The notes beneath the pieces were generated by a model that made no database searches, was not told the DNA's origin, and was given only the letters and a program-made list of their open reading frames with translations. Below, one piece after another: positions 21,413 to 32,674 of a DNA stretch of 64,000 nt; position 1 is the first letter of the stretch, and each line of letters opens with the position of its first letter. The DNA is from Isoetes taiwanensis (Eukaryota; Streptophyta; Lycopodiopsida; Isoetales; Isoetaceae): NCBI GenBank assembly GCA_021234155.1, contig JAJEKV010000170.1, forward strand, positions 62,001 to 126,000. Direction: 5' to 3'. The translations under genes were made by a program, and so were the position numbers.

Positions 21413-22930
21413 TAGGCAAGCTTTTTTAATTTTCTATTAATCTTAAAGACATAGTACACGACCTTATTGGAGTAGGCTCCACAATAGGCCAGATGAAAAT
21501 ATTTGCAAGAACAATGGTCTACCAGATGGGAAAAATAGTCACAGTATACACCAATCCAAGATAAGAGTCTGAAGAGTAGTACTGTCCCTTCAATTTCAAG
21601 CAAGAATGCAGCCACTATAGATTCTAGGACATGGCCCTTTGAAGCTCCAACACCGACAAATGCAAGCAAATGGAGAGTTTAGGCAGAAAGTGTCATACCA
21701 TACGTTAACTTGACACGGAAATCATCCCCGCATTGCAATACTATAAGAGCTTCGGCACCCCTTTCCAATCCTCGTACTAGGGAGTGAGTTCGTGACTCCA
21801 TCTTCCCCGCTTTGCAAGAACTCATACGGGTCTACCTCAAGGAGGTGGTCTACTTACTCTTCTAATGCTCCTCCACATAGGCCACATCTGCAAAGATGAT
21901 TAAAGGAACCAAGGTCTCCCAAGAGGCTTCTTTAAATGGCCTTCTTCTTTGCTCTACTTATCTGCTTTTACGCACTACTGCGGATACCAATCTCCCTAGT
22001 CGATAGGGATGGACCGAACTCTAGAATAGCTCAACCAAAGTGCACTTCAAAGTACTAGACAACAATATCACAGCCAAAGACAGAAAACAACAGACCTATA
22101 TTCCATGAAAATCCACCCTCCTAAGTCCCTCAAGGCCCAAAACAAACAAGATCTGCAGCTCCAGCGACTATGAAGGCTTCAATAGTTCAAAAGAGGGCAG
22201 CTTAATATGTCTAGAGGCATATGAATCCATCATTAGCTATCCCACTGTCTTCCCATACATTAAGTTGCACAAAGCCAAGATAGTCTACAGTCCTTGTCAG
22301 ATTTTGAATAATATCAAAGCAAGCAACCCGAAAGCTCCAGTATTCCAGGATATAATGGCATTCCATGATTCTATAACTGCAGTAAGTGCAGTTGCAAGCC
22401 GCAAGGAGTGCAGCCTTCCTCTGCAATGAGTGCAGCATGAAGTCTAAGTCTGCCATAGTACGCAAATTTGGAAGATAGCCAGAACTGAATAACCAAGCTT
22501 AAATACTATTCAAAATCTCGCAGCACTAGCCCGACAAAAGAAAAACAGATGGACCTTAAGCACTCAAACACCTGATGCTGAAGCTCTGAGGCATAAACCG
22601 TTTTCCAAATGCTTGCTAGATGCTACCTAATGCTGATCTAGACTCAAAACAATGGCAGAAGCATGAGAACTGATTCTTACCCAGTCAGGCCTGGACAAAC
22701 AGAGGAAAGATCCAAGAACAGCGGCCATGTCTTGAAAGCAGAACCCCTGTTGCCAAGATCCGATGAAGACCAAGTAGATGAGGGCCCTGGAGCATCAGCC
22801 ATGGTCTGGCAAGACAGCAGCAGGCATTAGCACTGCTCTTCCAGCCATATTCATCCGACTCTGGAGCTCAAGGCCTCGGGCGGCCGCCGCCGCCGCCCTA
22901 ACTAGCGGCTAGGGTTCGGGCCATCTTTTT
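21330..22930 (-). mobile_element. Poly(A) retroposon, copy 2
   Basis: Same element, same target duplication (CACATTCAAG at 21320-21329 and 22931-22940) and same unit position as copy 1, so it was copied with the array and did not insert independently. The T tract is longer and interrupted by ATTTTAAAAATTTTTATTTT. This copy differs from the other two mainly at CTG/CAG words (for example CCTGCTT to CCCCGCTT, TACAGGTC to TACGGGTC). The conserved 84-codon ORF is at 22211-22465. Confidence 0.8.
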
Positions 22931-23610
22931 CACATTCAAGTTGTTCATATCTTGTCGAGAGACATTTGAGCTTCGGAATCCCTTACTCAAAGGTTGCTCT
23001 CGCCAAGTTGCCGGTTACTCTTGCCAAGTTTGTCTCCTCCCAAGCGGCTACAAAAAAATGCTAATCTCGGCTTGGATTTCTTGAGTTCGATCTGCGAACT
23101 CTCATGCTATTTGGGCTCCTTACAAAGTACTCATATATGTACCTATGTTGTGCATTAGCCTTAACGGACAATCACTTTTAGGAATTGGGTTAGGAAGCAC
23201 TACAAAGCTGCTTAAAGCCAAGTTGCATTCCTTCAAAGAAAGTACTAGAAAGGTTGCTTTAGATTCCTTCGAGTCTATAATGAGCATATCATGATAATTA
23301 GGCTTCTTATAGATTATGGTTTATACGACAAAAAACACGAGTGTGGGGCAATTAGAACTGTGTATTGATCTAAATAAGGATCAAGTTGAAATTGTAGAGC
23401 TTTTAGGTTGAACTCAATTGGATATCCTATAGGGACTTGGAGATCTAAAAGGTCACATCCGTGCTGTAGTTGCCACTCTAATCAAGCTAATGTTGGGCAT
23501 AAGAGAACTGTACTATGTATAGTCTCCCCCGATTCATATATTTGAAAGTATGTACAAATAGTGCTTTCATTTGTACATTACGTTAAATTTGTTTTCACTA
23601 TATATCACTT

Positions 23611-23683
23611 GCCGCCCTAGCTCGGTTGGTAGAGCGCAAGGCTCTTAACCTTTGTGGTCTGGGGTTCGAGCTCCTGGATGGCG
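23611..23683 (+). pseudogene. tRNA-Lys(CTT) pseudogene, copy 9
   Basis: Acceptor GCCGCCC, box A altered to CTCGGTTGG, an extra T in the anticodon stem (CCTTTG), and a shortened T arm (GGGGTTCGAGCTCCTGG). Lies in the same altered stretch as retroposon copy 2. Confidence 0.6.
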
Positions 23684-23775
23684 ATAGGTTGAAAAATGTT
23701 TATCGATGTTATGATTCAATGATCTCACATATTGCACAAACTTCGTTTCTTCATATTATCACTAATTCTCTCTTA

Positions 23776-24296
23776 TCTATTATTATAAAATTATCGTGTA
23801 TATACGTTTTGAATCTAGCCCTAGATCGGACGGCTCGGATCTAGGGCTAGATCGATCGACGGTCATTGTAGTAGAAACAGATGGGTTAGGGCATCGGCTT
23901 GCCTTTGACTTTCCCATCCGGGCAAATAACTCGGAGGATCTCTTGCCCATCCGTTTCAAAGGGTTTTTATTGTATGTCCGTTTAGGGTTTCTATTTATAG
24001 GCGGCAGGTCGGACGGAGGTGAGCCAGTGAAAGTTCTGCAAGTACAAGATCATGGCATTCATCTTGGCAGCCTTTCGCTACGAACTATTGTATATTATTC
24101 TTTCATTTTATCCCTTCCATAGCACTCAAGAGCTTCCTTAGCCTTTCATTTTGCACTCAAGAGCTTTAGTTGAATGCAGGAAGCGATGGAACTGGACATA
24201 CCTTATATTTCTTGGGGCAGCAACGACTTTACGTTGAAGGTTCAGAGTCGACCTTCTTTCATCAATCAGGTCGGATTTGGTCTTAAAATGGGGTTT
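23776..24296 (+). mobile_element. Helitron 2 family, 5' fragment
   Basis: Starts TCTATTATTATAAAATTATC directly after CTCTCTTA, exactly as Helitron 2 does at 26879, and runs parallel to 26879-27418 as far as TTAAAATGGGGTTTT. It then jumps to array sequence CTCTCTTATATCACAT. CTCTCTTA is therefore present on both sides, so this is not a simple internal deletion. It looks like recombination between a Helitron-bearing and a Helitron-free unit. Confidence 0.75.
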
Positions 24297-24359
24297 TCTC
24301 TCTTATATCACATAAAATGTGAGTAGAATTGGAAAATTTTAATTGCTCATTTGTGTGTT

Positions 24360-24432
24360 GCCGTTCTAGCTCAGTTGGTAGAGCGCAAGGCTTTTAACCT
24401 TGTAGTCGTGGGTTTGAGTCTCCCGGATGGCG
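24360..24432 (+). tRNA. trnK-UUU: tRNA-Lys(TTT), copy 9, T-loop variant
   Basis: Variant T arm. Follows the Helitron fragment by 63 bp and precedes retroposon copy 3 by 62 bp. Confidence 0.65.
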
Positions 24433-24494
24433 ATTAGATATGGATTTTAATTTGTGTATGCTTAATTTAAAACAGCTTAATATACACATTCAAG

Positions 24495-26032
24495 TTTTTT
24501 TTTTTTTTTTTTTTTTGTAGGCAAGCTTTTTTAATTTTCTATTAATCTTAAAGACATAGTACACGACCTTATTGGAGTAGGCTCCACAATAGGCCAGATG
24601 AAAATATTTGCAAGAACAATGGTCTACCAGATGGGAAAAATAGTCACAGTATACACCAATCCAAGATAAGAGTCTGAAGAGTAGTACTGTCCCTTCAATT
24701 TCAAGCAAGAATGCAGCCACTATAGATTCTACAGACATGGCCCTTTGAAGCTCCAACACCGACAAATGCAAGCAAATGGAGAGTTTAGGCGAGAAAGTGT
24801 CATACCATGCGTTAACTTGACCTGGAAATCATCCTGCATTGCAATACTATAAGAGCTCGGCACCCCTTTCCAATCCTGTACTAGGGAGTGAGTTCGTGAC
24901 TCCATCTTCCTGCTTTGCAAGAACTCATACAGGTCTACCTCAAGGAGGTGGTCTACTTACTCTTCTAATGCTCCTCCACATAGGCCACATCTGCAGTATG
25001 ATTAAAGGAACCAAGGTCTCCCGCCCAAGGCTTCTTTAAATGGCCTTCTTCTTTGCTCTACTTATCTGTTTCTGCACTACCTGCAGATACCAATCTCCCC
25101 TAGCTGGGATAGGGATGGACCGAACTCTAGAATAGCTCAACCAAAGTGCACTTCAAAGTACTAGACAACAATATCACAGCCAAAGACAGACCCAACAGAC
25201 CTATATTCCATGAAAATCCACCCTCCTAAGTCCCTCGAAGGCCCAGCCAACAAGATCTGCAGCTCCAGCGACTATGGCTTCAATAGTTCAAAAGAGGGCA
25301 GCTTAATATGTCTAGAGGCATATGAATACATCATTAGCTATCCCACTGTCTTCCCATACATTAAGTTGCACAAAGCCAAGATAGTCTATAGTCCTTGTCA
25401 GATTTTGAATAATATCAAAGCAAGCAACCCGAAAGCTCCAGTATTCCAGGATATACTGGCATTCCCTGATTCTATAACTGCAGTAAGTGCAGTTGCAAGC
25501 CGCAAGGAGTGCAGCCTTCCTCTGCAATGAGTGCAGCATGAAGTCTAAGTCTGCCATAGTACGCAAATTTGGAAGATAGCCAGAACTGAATGACCAAGCT
25601 TAAATACCGTTCAAAATCTCGCAAAGACTAGCCCGACAAAAAGAAAAACAGATGGACCTTAAGCAATCAAACACCTGATGCTCAAGCTCTGAGGCATAAA
25701 CCATTTTCCAAATGCTTGCTAGATGCTACCTAATGCTGATCTAGACTCAAAACAATGGCAGAAGCATGAGAACTGATTCTTACCCAGTCAGTCTGGACAA
25801 ACAGAGGAAAGATCCAAGAACAGCTCGCGGCCATGTCTTGAAAGCAGAACCCCTATTGCCAAGATCCGATGAAGACCAAGTAGATGAGGGCCCTGGAGCA
25901 TCAGCCATGGTCTTCATAGCGGCGGGCATTAGCACTGCTCTTCCAGCCATATTCATCCGACTCTGGAGCTCAAGGCCTCGGGCGGCCGCCGCCGCCGCCC
26001 TAACTAGCGGCTAGGGTTCGGGCCATCTTTTT
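24495..26032 (-). mobile_element. Poly(A) retroposon, copy 3
   Basis: Same boundaries and target duplication as the other copies (CACATTCAAG at 24485-24494 and 26033-26042), with 22 T at the plus-strand left end. Very close to copy 1. The conserved 84-codon minus-strand ORF lies at 25312-25566 (MADLDFMLHSLQRKAALLAA start region). Its function is unknown. Confidence 0.8.
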
Positions 26033-26714
26033 CACATTCAAGTTGTTCATATCTTGTCGAGAGACATTTGAGCTTCGGAATCCCTTACTCAAAGGCTGCT
26101 ACTGCCAAGTTGCCAGGTTGCTACTGCCAAGTTTGTCTCCTCCCAAGCAGGTACAAAAAAGAATGCTAATCTCAGCTTGGATTTCTTCGAGTTCGATGCG
26201 AACTGCTCATGCTATTTGGGCTCCTTACAAAGTACTCGTATATGTCCCTATGTTGTGCATTAGCCTTAAGAGACAATCACTTTTAGGAATTGGGTTAGGA
26301 AGCACTACAAGGCTGCTTAAAGCCAAGTTGCATTCCTTCAAAGAAAGTACTAGAAAGGTTGCTTTAGATTCCTTCGAGTCTATAATGAGCATATCATGAT
26401 AATTGGGCTTCTTATAGATTATGTTTTATACGACAAAAAACACGAGTGTGGGGCAATTAGAACTGTGTATTGATCTAAATAAGGATCAAGTTGAAATTGT
26501 AGAGCTTTTAGGTTGAACTCAATTGGATATCCTATAGGGACTTGGAGATCTAAAAGGTCACATCCGTGCTGTAGTTGCCACTCTAATCAAGCTAATGTTG
26601 GGCATAAGAGAACTGTACTATGTATAGTCTCCCTGATTCATATATTTGAAAGTATGTACAAATAGTGCTTTCATTTGTACATTACGTTAAATTTGTTTTC
26701 ACTATATATCACTT

Positions 26715-26787
26715 GCCGTCCTAGCTCAGTTGGTAGAGCGCAAGGCTCTTAACCTTGTGGTCGGGGGTTCGAGCCCCCCGGATGGCG
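26715..26787 (+). tRNA. trnK-CUU: tRNA-Lys(CTT), copy 10
   Basis: The cleanest CTT copy: 73 nt, no extra G, all stems paired. Helitron 2 starts 91 bp downstream. Confidence 0.9.
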
Positions 26788-27419
26788 ATGGGCTGAAAAT
26801 GTTTATCGATGTTATGATTCAATGATCTCACATATTGCACAAACTTCGTTTCTTCATATTATCACTAATTCTCTCTTATCTATTATTATAAAATTATCGT
26901 GTATGTCTGTCTTGAATCTCGCCCTAGATCGGACGGCTCAGATCTAGGGCTAGATCGATCAGACGGTCTATGTGGTAGAGAACAGATGGGTTAGGGCATC
27001 GGCTTGCCTTTGACTTTCCCATCCGAGGCAAGTAACTCCGGAGGGGATCTCTGCGCCATCTGTTTCAAGGGTTTTATTGTATGTCTGTTTAGGGTTTCTA
27101 TTTCTGGAGCAGCAGGTCGGACGACAGGAGCAGCAGGTCGGGGAGTTCGCAAGCTGGGAGATCATGGCATTCGATCTTGGCAGCCTTCACTTTCTGAACT
27201 ATTGTATATTATTCTTTCATTTTCTCCCTTCCATAGCACTCAAGAGCTTCCTTAGCCTTTCATTTTGCACTCAAGAGCTTTAGTTGAATGCAGGAAGCGA
27301 TGGAACTGGACATACCTTATATTCTTCAGAAGGCAGCAACGACGACTACGTTGAAGGTTCAGAGTCGACCTTCTTTCATCAATCAGGTCGGATTTGGTCT
27401 TAAAATGGGGTTTTATCTG

Positions 27420-29388
27420 AAGGGTTTGAGTTATGCAGAGGGTTTCTGCACAGTTTAGTCTATAGGTAAAAATAGATATCTCTACAGAAACGAGCCCTAT
27501 TGGGCCATTCCGATAGAACCAAAACAGATTTTCACAACCTCTACAACAATACAGAGACTATTGTAATGATTTTGAACCCTATATCTTATATGCCTTGCAA
27601 ATTTGTAAATTCCTGCAATTTTATGTTTGCACAACTCTATAATGAGTCTGAGACCTCTGCAATCTGCCACATGCATTAAAGTATTTGAAAAGCGAGACTA
27701 GAAAATATCCAAGAGGACACTTAGTTCAATATGTGTAGCCCCACGTGCCTTGCAAGTGTATAAATTGCAGAATTTTGCAATCTGTTACCCCTGCTACATG
27801 CTCTTAAAAAATAAAGGCAGGACGAAACAAATACAGGCCATTCCATATCTCATGTGAATTTGAGAAGAGATCCTTGACCAAAGATCCTCTACGATCATGG
27901 TATTCAGGTAAGATTTGCAATGAAGCTGGTGAGACAAAAACTCACTCCTGCCGATTAAGTTCTGTGCATGATGTCTAGGGTTCATATTCATAACAGATGC
28001 TTTGGATCAGTGCGATAAAATGCTTGACGCGTTTAGGTATTGGTGGATTGACGTTGCTCATATGGGCCGCTGCGATTTCATTGAATCTCCAGGTAATGAT
28101 TCAATGATTTGTCTTAAGTAGATTTCAATCCCCTTCTTTAGTTTTTGCCTATAATTGTTGCCAGAGTAATTAGTATCAAATGCTTTGTGAATGCAAGGTG
28201 ATCAGGATCTGGCAGATTTGCGGGTGCCGTGGCCAGATTCGAGACATGAATTCCTTGGATTAATTTTCTATTCTATTTCCCAACCGTGATTAATGGTGTT
28301 AAAGGCGTTGAAGCTGAAGCGACGAATGTAAAGAAAGCAGGGGAAAATATAGATCTATATCCGACCTATATGTGCATGTCTGCAGTCTGGTGCAATCTTA
28401 TAGATTTTCTTGCCTATTCAGCATCAGTATGCTTTGCCACTTAATAATAGGTAATATAAAGATTTCTAACTGCTTGCTAGCGATAGAGAGCTCGAGTATC
28501 AATCTTGGGATTGTGTTTTGATTGCTTGCTTGGTTTTAAGCAATTTTTTAGATAATGTGCTATTATATTGTATTCCTTCTTATGACGTTTTTAATCTCTT
28601 AATGTGGTTACTTTGCAGCTCAATCATATTGTGATAGATTAAACAGATTTGTAAGATTACACGTCCTTGCAAGGAAAATATATGGGGCAATGGAAGTGCA
28701 AGGTTCAAATCCTTGAAGATATAGAGTTTAGTGTACAACAGGTGCCATGCAAACAAAAGCAAGTTGAAATGGCTAGAAAAAGAAGTGCTCAAAATCAGAG
28801 CATTGATTCTTTGTTCAGTTGGCATGTGTTTGAGGCCAAGCTTCCATTTCACAATATCATTTGCAGATAAGATGTTCAATTATGCAATGGCATTTTTTTA
28901 TACATGGTGCAATGGTCTATGAGTTTATCAATCAGTTAGCATTGTAATAACATGAACATGAAATAATCACTTTCTGATACATTGCATTGACAACGACGAA
29001 GGTATATACGTGTTTCTCATTGTGTTCTCATTACCAAAAAAGAAAAGTCCAATGTTGTATTTTCACGACATGAACAGACATTCTTATTACCAAGCTTCCA
29101 TTTCAAACTTGACAGGATAATGATGGTGGAACCAGCAGCAACTAAATGCTTACATTAAGGCAACAAAATCGAAAATTGGAACTGGTTCATATTTTGATGT
29201 TCAAATCTCAAATTGGCACTTTTTATTGTTCACATTGTACATCCATGAGAAATGTTGTTCTACCTACATTTCTGCAAAAGTAGCACAGCCTCTTAAGAAT
29301 TGCGAAGATTAATAAGATGGAAATTTTTGGCAGCCTATATTTTAGGTTTGTTGCTTAACGAAGTTGGGCATCAAGGTCAAATACTTTA
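27420..29388. other. Helitron 2 interior, no gene recognised
   Basis: Only short ORFs up to 99 codons on either strand and no known domain. TTGCAG- and AGGTAA-like words are scattered, so captured exon pieces are possible. The overlapping ORFs at 28580-28879 on opposite strands cannot both be real, and neither is convincing. Confidence 0.3.
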
Positions 29389-31803
29389 AGAATAGAATAG
29401 AATAGAATATGATTTTATCGTCCACGGAGACCAACTGGCCTATGGGACCCAAGTACAAAGAGAGAGAGCAGCAGGCGTATTACTACCGTGATTAAAACCC
29501 CCTCACCAAGGGTTTTCTGGGAAAAAACCTTAGTAGCAATAAGGATGCTTTGACATACCGCACGCTTATATACATAATCACAAGTACAACTGAGGTTAAT
29601 GCCTGGACGGGGGCATAACCGAAGTCCGTATCCATTACCTCCTGAGGTACGATCCCAACAAACCTACTGGAGGTCGTTTCGCATAGCTCATGCAAGGCCC
29701 GATGGGGCACAACTAATCGAGCATACCGAGCCCCGGATATGCTATGTCTCGGCCGGACAGGCCCGGAGGGCGTGACTTTCATCCTCAATGGCGCCGCTGA
29801 CGGACCGACGGACTCTGGCCCTCACGCTGCCCCTCGAATCCATCTCCCCGCCTCAATGCGGAGGTGGTGTGCACTGTCGAATGGAAGCAATCACCCCGCT
29901 TTTCATGGGTAGATGGGTGCGGAGGTAGTGGTGTGGGCCCCTCGTGAGCATGGGATTAACCTCGCTGTCGATAATTTGCCACCTTGACATGTGATAGGGC
30001 CTCTCATCCCAAAGCTTGGCCATGAAGCAAGCATCCAAGTACGCTTCAAGGCAAATACGCGTTCCTTCGGTGTATGCACCGGGTCCACATCCGTGTGCTC
30101 TGCACATTCCATAGCGAACCACCACCGGGCTTGCTTGTCTTTCAAAGAAGCTTTGAGTCATCTGCATGGCCCATCGCCACCGCCAAAGCAAGGTTGGGCA
30201 GCCGGGCTTCATCCATAGCCACCACCTTCCTGAAGTAAACAATGTGACGCTCCAAACAGCCCTCCGTAATGGAAGGAAGCCTGCCTCTTGGAGCAAGATC
30301 CGATATGGGACCGTGGATTTCACTCCCAGCCCTGCCAAGAAAGCTTTCGTACACTGCTCTAGATCGCTCCAAGTGGTGAGGGATATCACCGCCCCACACT
30401 TCTACCCCATAGAGGAGGACCGGTTCAACCAAGGCCCCGAACAAGTGTGCCTAGTGACCCCATGCATACAGCTACGCCTTATGATCAAGCGAGCATTGCA
30501 TATAGGGCTTTCCGACTGCAAAGGACCCGTAACCCGATGGATGCATCCCGGTGTGGTAGTAGAAAACTCAATGCCCACATACTTATAAGACCCGAGCCAC
30601 CTCCACTACCTGCCCTCGTAAGTGAATGAGGGAAGACGGGTGCCGGATGATGGGACCAAAGAACCCTTGTCTTGGCCAAGTTAACTCTCATGTCGGTGAA
30701 CTGGCGTAAAGTGTCCAAAGCATCCGGTGGCGTTGCATGTCCTGCCGGGTATATCGCGGCGGCCAACATCATCGGCATATATGAGTTGCTCTGGATTATG
30801 TGGTGCATCAACCGAAGCCTCCCGTTGCTCGCCTAGCCATTCTTCTAGCTGGTCAATGTACAAGCCGAAGAGCTGCCGGGGATAGAGGGCAGCCTGGCGC
30901 GCACCCCAATGCTACTAACAACGGGCTCCCCGACGGTGTGAGACGGCCCGAGCAAGCCTCGTGATAGTCCGTATATAGCATTCTCGCAAGTCGACGGGGT
31001 CCTTTAGTCGCCTCAATCGTCCCCACAACTTATCCCGAGGCACTGCGGTCAAAAAGCCTTTGCGAAATCCACAAAGCAACAAGATGGATTCTCAAGGCCG
31101 ATTCCGGCTATCCTCTATGAGTGTTCGCAGAGTGAAGATATGGTCAATAGTAGAATGCCGGGCGAAGCTTTACTCAAGGTCTTGAGCCAAGACTTCTCCA
31201 TCCTCTCGCCCAAAGTGTCAATCGCCGGCCAAGAATCCCTCAAGCAACTTGGCAAAGACGAATCCCGACCATAATGGTACGATAGTTGGTCGGGTCGTGG
31301 GGGTCCCCTCGCTTTGTATATGGGCACAACTCTACCGGTAGTCCAAAGGCGGGGAAGCCTTCTTGCAATGCCCCGTTGAAGAGTGCTTTGTGAGAACCGG
31401 CACCATTGGGGGCCCGCCCACTTGAGAAGCTCTCACCGCATACCATCCAAATCTGGCGCCTTCCCGTTAGCGGCGTTGCTGGGCCCATTATGACATCCCC
31501 TTCAGTAATGACCGCTAGGCCTCATGCATGAGGTACTGGTGCCCGCCTTCCCATTGGGTCATACAGCTGCTGCAAGTATCTCACCCATTGTTCCGGGGTA
31601 ATATTTCCTGTGGGCTGTGCAGGCTTACTCAAGACCTTTCTCCAGAAGGCCCTAGGGTGGCGGTCTAGAAGACCAAACATCTGTTGCTGGTGCTCCGCAA
31701 GGTACCTGGCTTTCTTGGTCTTGAGGAAGGAGCGGTATTGACGGACGGCCTGCGGGCGAATGGTGGGGTCCAAGAGCAATTGATAAGATTCAAAAGCATT
31801 CAA
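29389..31803 (-). pseudogene. Non-LTR retrotransposon reverse transcriptase, frameshifted, 5'-truncated
   Basis: Read on the minus strand, reverse-transcriptase landmarks appear in the right order over several frames: the linker before the RT (31522-31803), the NYRTIMVG block (about 31255-31280), CFVDFAKAF (about 31050-31083), FGLYIDQLEEWL (about 30830-30870), the catalytic-box equivalent LIYADDV (about 30763-30786), MRVNLAKT (about 30670-30693) and VLLYGVEVWG (about 30390-30430). A C-terminal region with C..H-type residues reaches about 29700. The 3' end is CTCCGTGGACGATAAAA followed by an ATTCT-type short tandem tail at 29389-29410. At least six frame breaks make it inactive as sequenced. 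The endonuclease end is missing. It is nested in Helitron 2. Confidence 0.8.
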
Positions 31804-32117
31804 CTAATTCAATGCCACCTCATAGTTGTGTACTCAAGCTTTACAAACTAGCAATGACCAAGAGACTGACTTCAAAGAAAATAGAAAAGAAAGAAAGCAA
31901 AATGAATCTAAATTAAAGGAAATGATATAAAGGACTAGCCGACAAAAACTCTTTGAAGACAAATAACCAGCATAATGTTTTACAATATTAAAGACCAAGG
32001 GCTAAATGCATAACCCTAGGGCACAAGAGGAAAACATTGACATCGGCCAAAAGCACACAATGTCATCATGTATAAGTGCCATCACGTATATTATGAATAG
32101 CATTTGTTCATTGACAG

Positions 32118-32150
32118 GTTCCCAACTTAGTCCAGCAATGCTGGACTTCA
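32118..32150 (+). other. Degenerate internal Helitron-like 3' hairpin
   Basis: GTTCCCAACTTAGTCCAGCA continuing through AATGCTGGAC parallels the true end at 32506-32537 (GTTCCCAACTTATGCCCAGC...), with a matching stem GTCCAGC/GCTGGAC. No CTRR follows in register. Probably an old 3' end of an earlier element. Confidence 0.5.
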
Positions 32151-32518
32151 TTTTCTATACAAAACTAATGTCCTTGGGATTCCAAAAGACCTTTATGCTT
32201 AGAATGCCACTACAATGTAATAGAATGATATCTACATTAATGCTTGGTCGCATGTAAAACTTATGACATTCGCATACAATTTATGACATATCATTATATA
32301 AAGCCAATACATTCTTCAAACACAACCAACCAATGGATTCATCGAACAAAACCAACCATATTGTCATGGGCACTTTGCTAGACAACAGAAGTAAACTCTA
32401 AAGTCTTGGATGGAATAATGGCACAACATCAACTAACACCAACACGAAGGGAAAGAGGGGGTGGTTGCAATACACCTCGGTGTCATTGCTGCCTTATCAT
32501 TTGCAAGTTCCCAACTTA

Positions 32519-32547
32519 TGCCCAGCAACGCTGGGCACCGTTACTAG
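32519..32547 (+). other. Helitron 2 3' terminal hairpin and CTAG end
   Basis: Stem GCCCAGC/GCTGGGC with loop AAC, then CTAG and the target T. Confidence 0.82.
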
Positions 32548-32601
32548 TATCACATAAAATGTGAGTAGAATTGGAAAATTTTAATTGCTCATTTGTGTGT
32601 T

Positions 32602-32674
32602 GCCGTTCTAGCTCAGTTGGTAGAGCGCAAGGCTTTTAACCTTGTAGTCGTGGGTTCGAGTCCCCTAGATGGCG
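32602..32674 (+). tRNA. trnK-UUU: tRNA-Lys(TTT), copy 10
   Basis: T loop canonical (GGTTCGAGTCC), but the 3' side reads CCCCTAGATGGCG, so pairs 49-65 and 7-66 are weakened. It carries the A45 change of the T-loop variants without the C56 change. Confidence 0.7.

Larger units (their letters stand above)
26879..32547 (+). mobile_element. Helitron 2, non-autonomous, 5.7 kb
   Basis: Left flank CTCTCTTA, element start TCTATTATTATAAAATTATC. The right end has hairpin GCCCAGCAACGCTGGGC, then ACCGTTACTAG, then T. Rejoining the flanks restores the array sequence CTCTCTTATATCACATAAAA exactly, with no target duplication, as expected. A 5' subterminal inverted repeat GCCCTAGATC/GATCTAGGGC lies at about 26922-26951. 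The 3' hairpin is a sister of Helitron 1's (differing by one compensated base pair), so both belong to one 3'-end family. No Rep/helicase ORF. It contains a broken reverse transcriptase (29389-31803). The right end is 54 bp upstream of a tRNA-Lys(TTT). Confidence 0.88.

Noticed and set aside
30166-30588. 140-codon plus-strand ORF (and the 178-codon minus-strand ORF at 29853-30389) as independent genes
   Set aside because: Both overlap the broken reverse transcriptase on the minus strand. The plus-strand one is its shadow and the minus-strand one is part of it.
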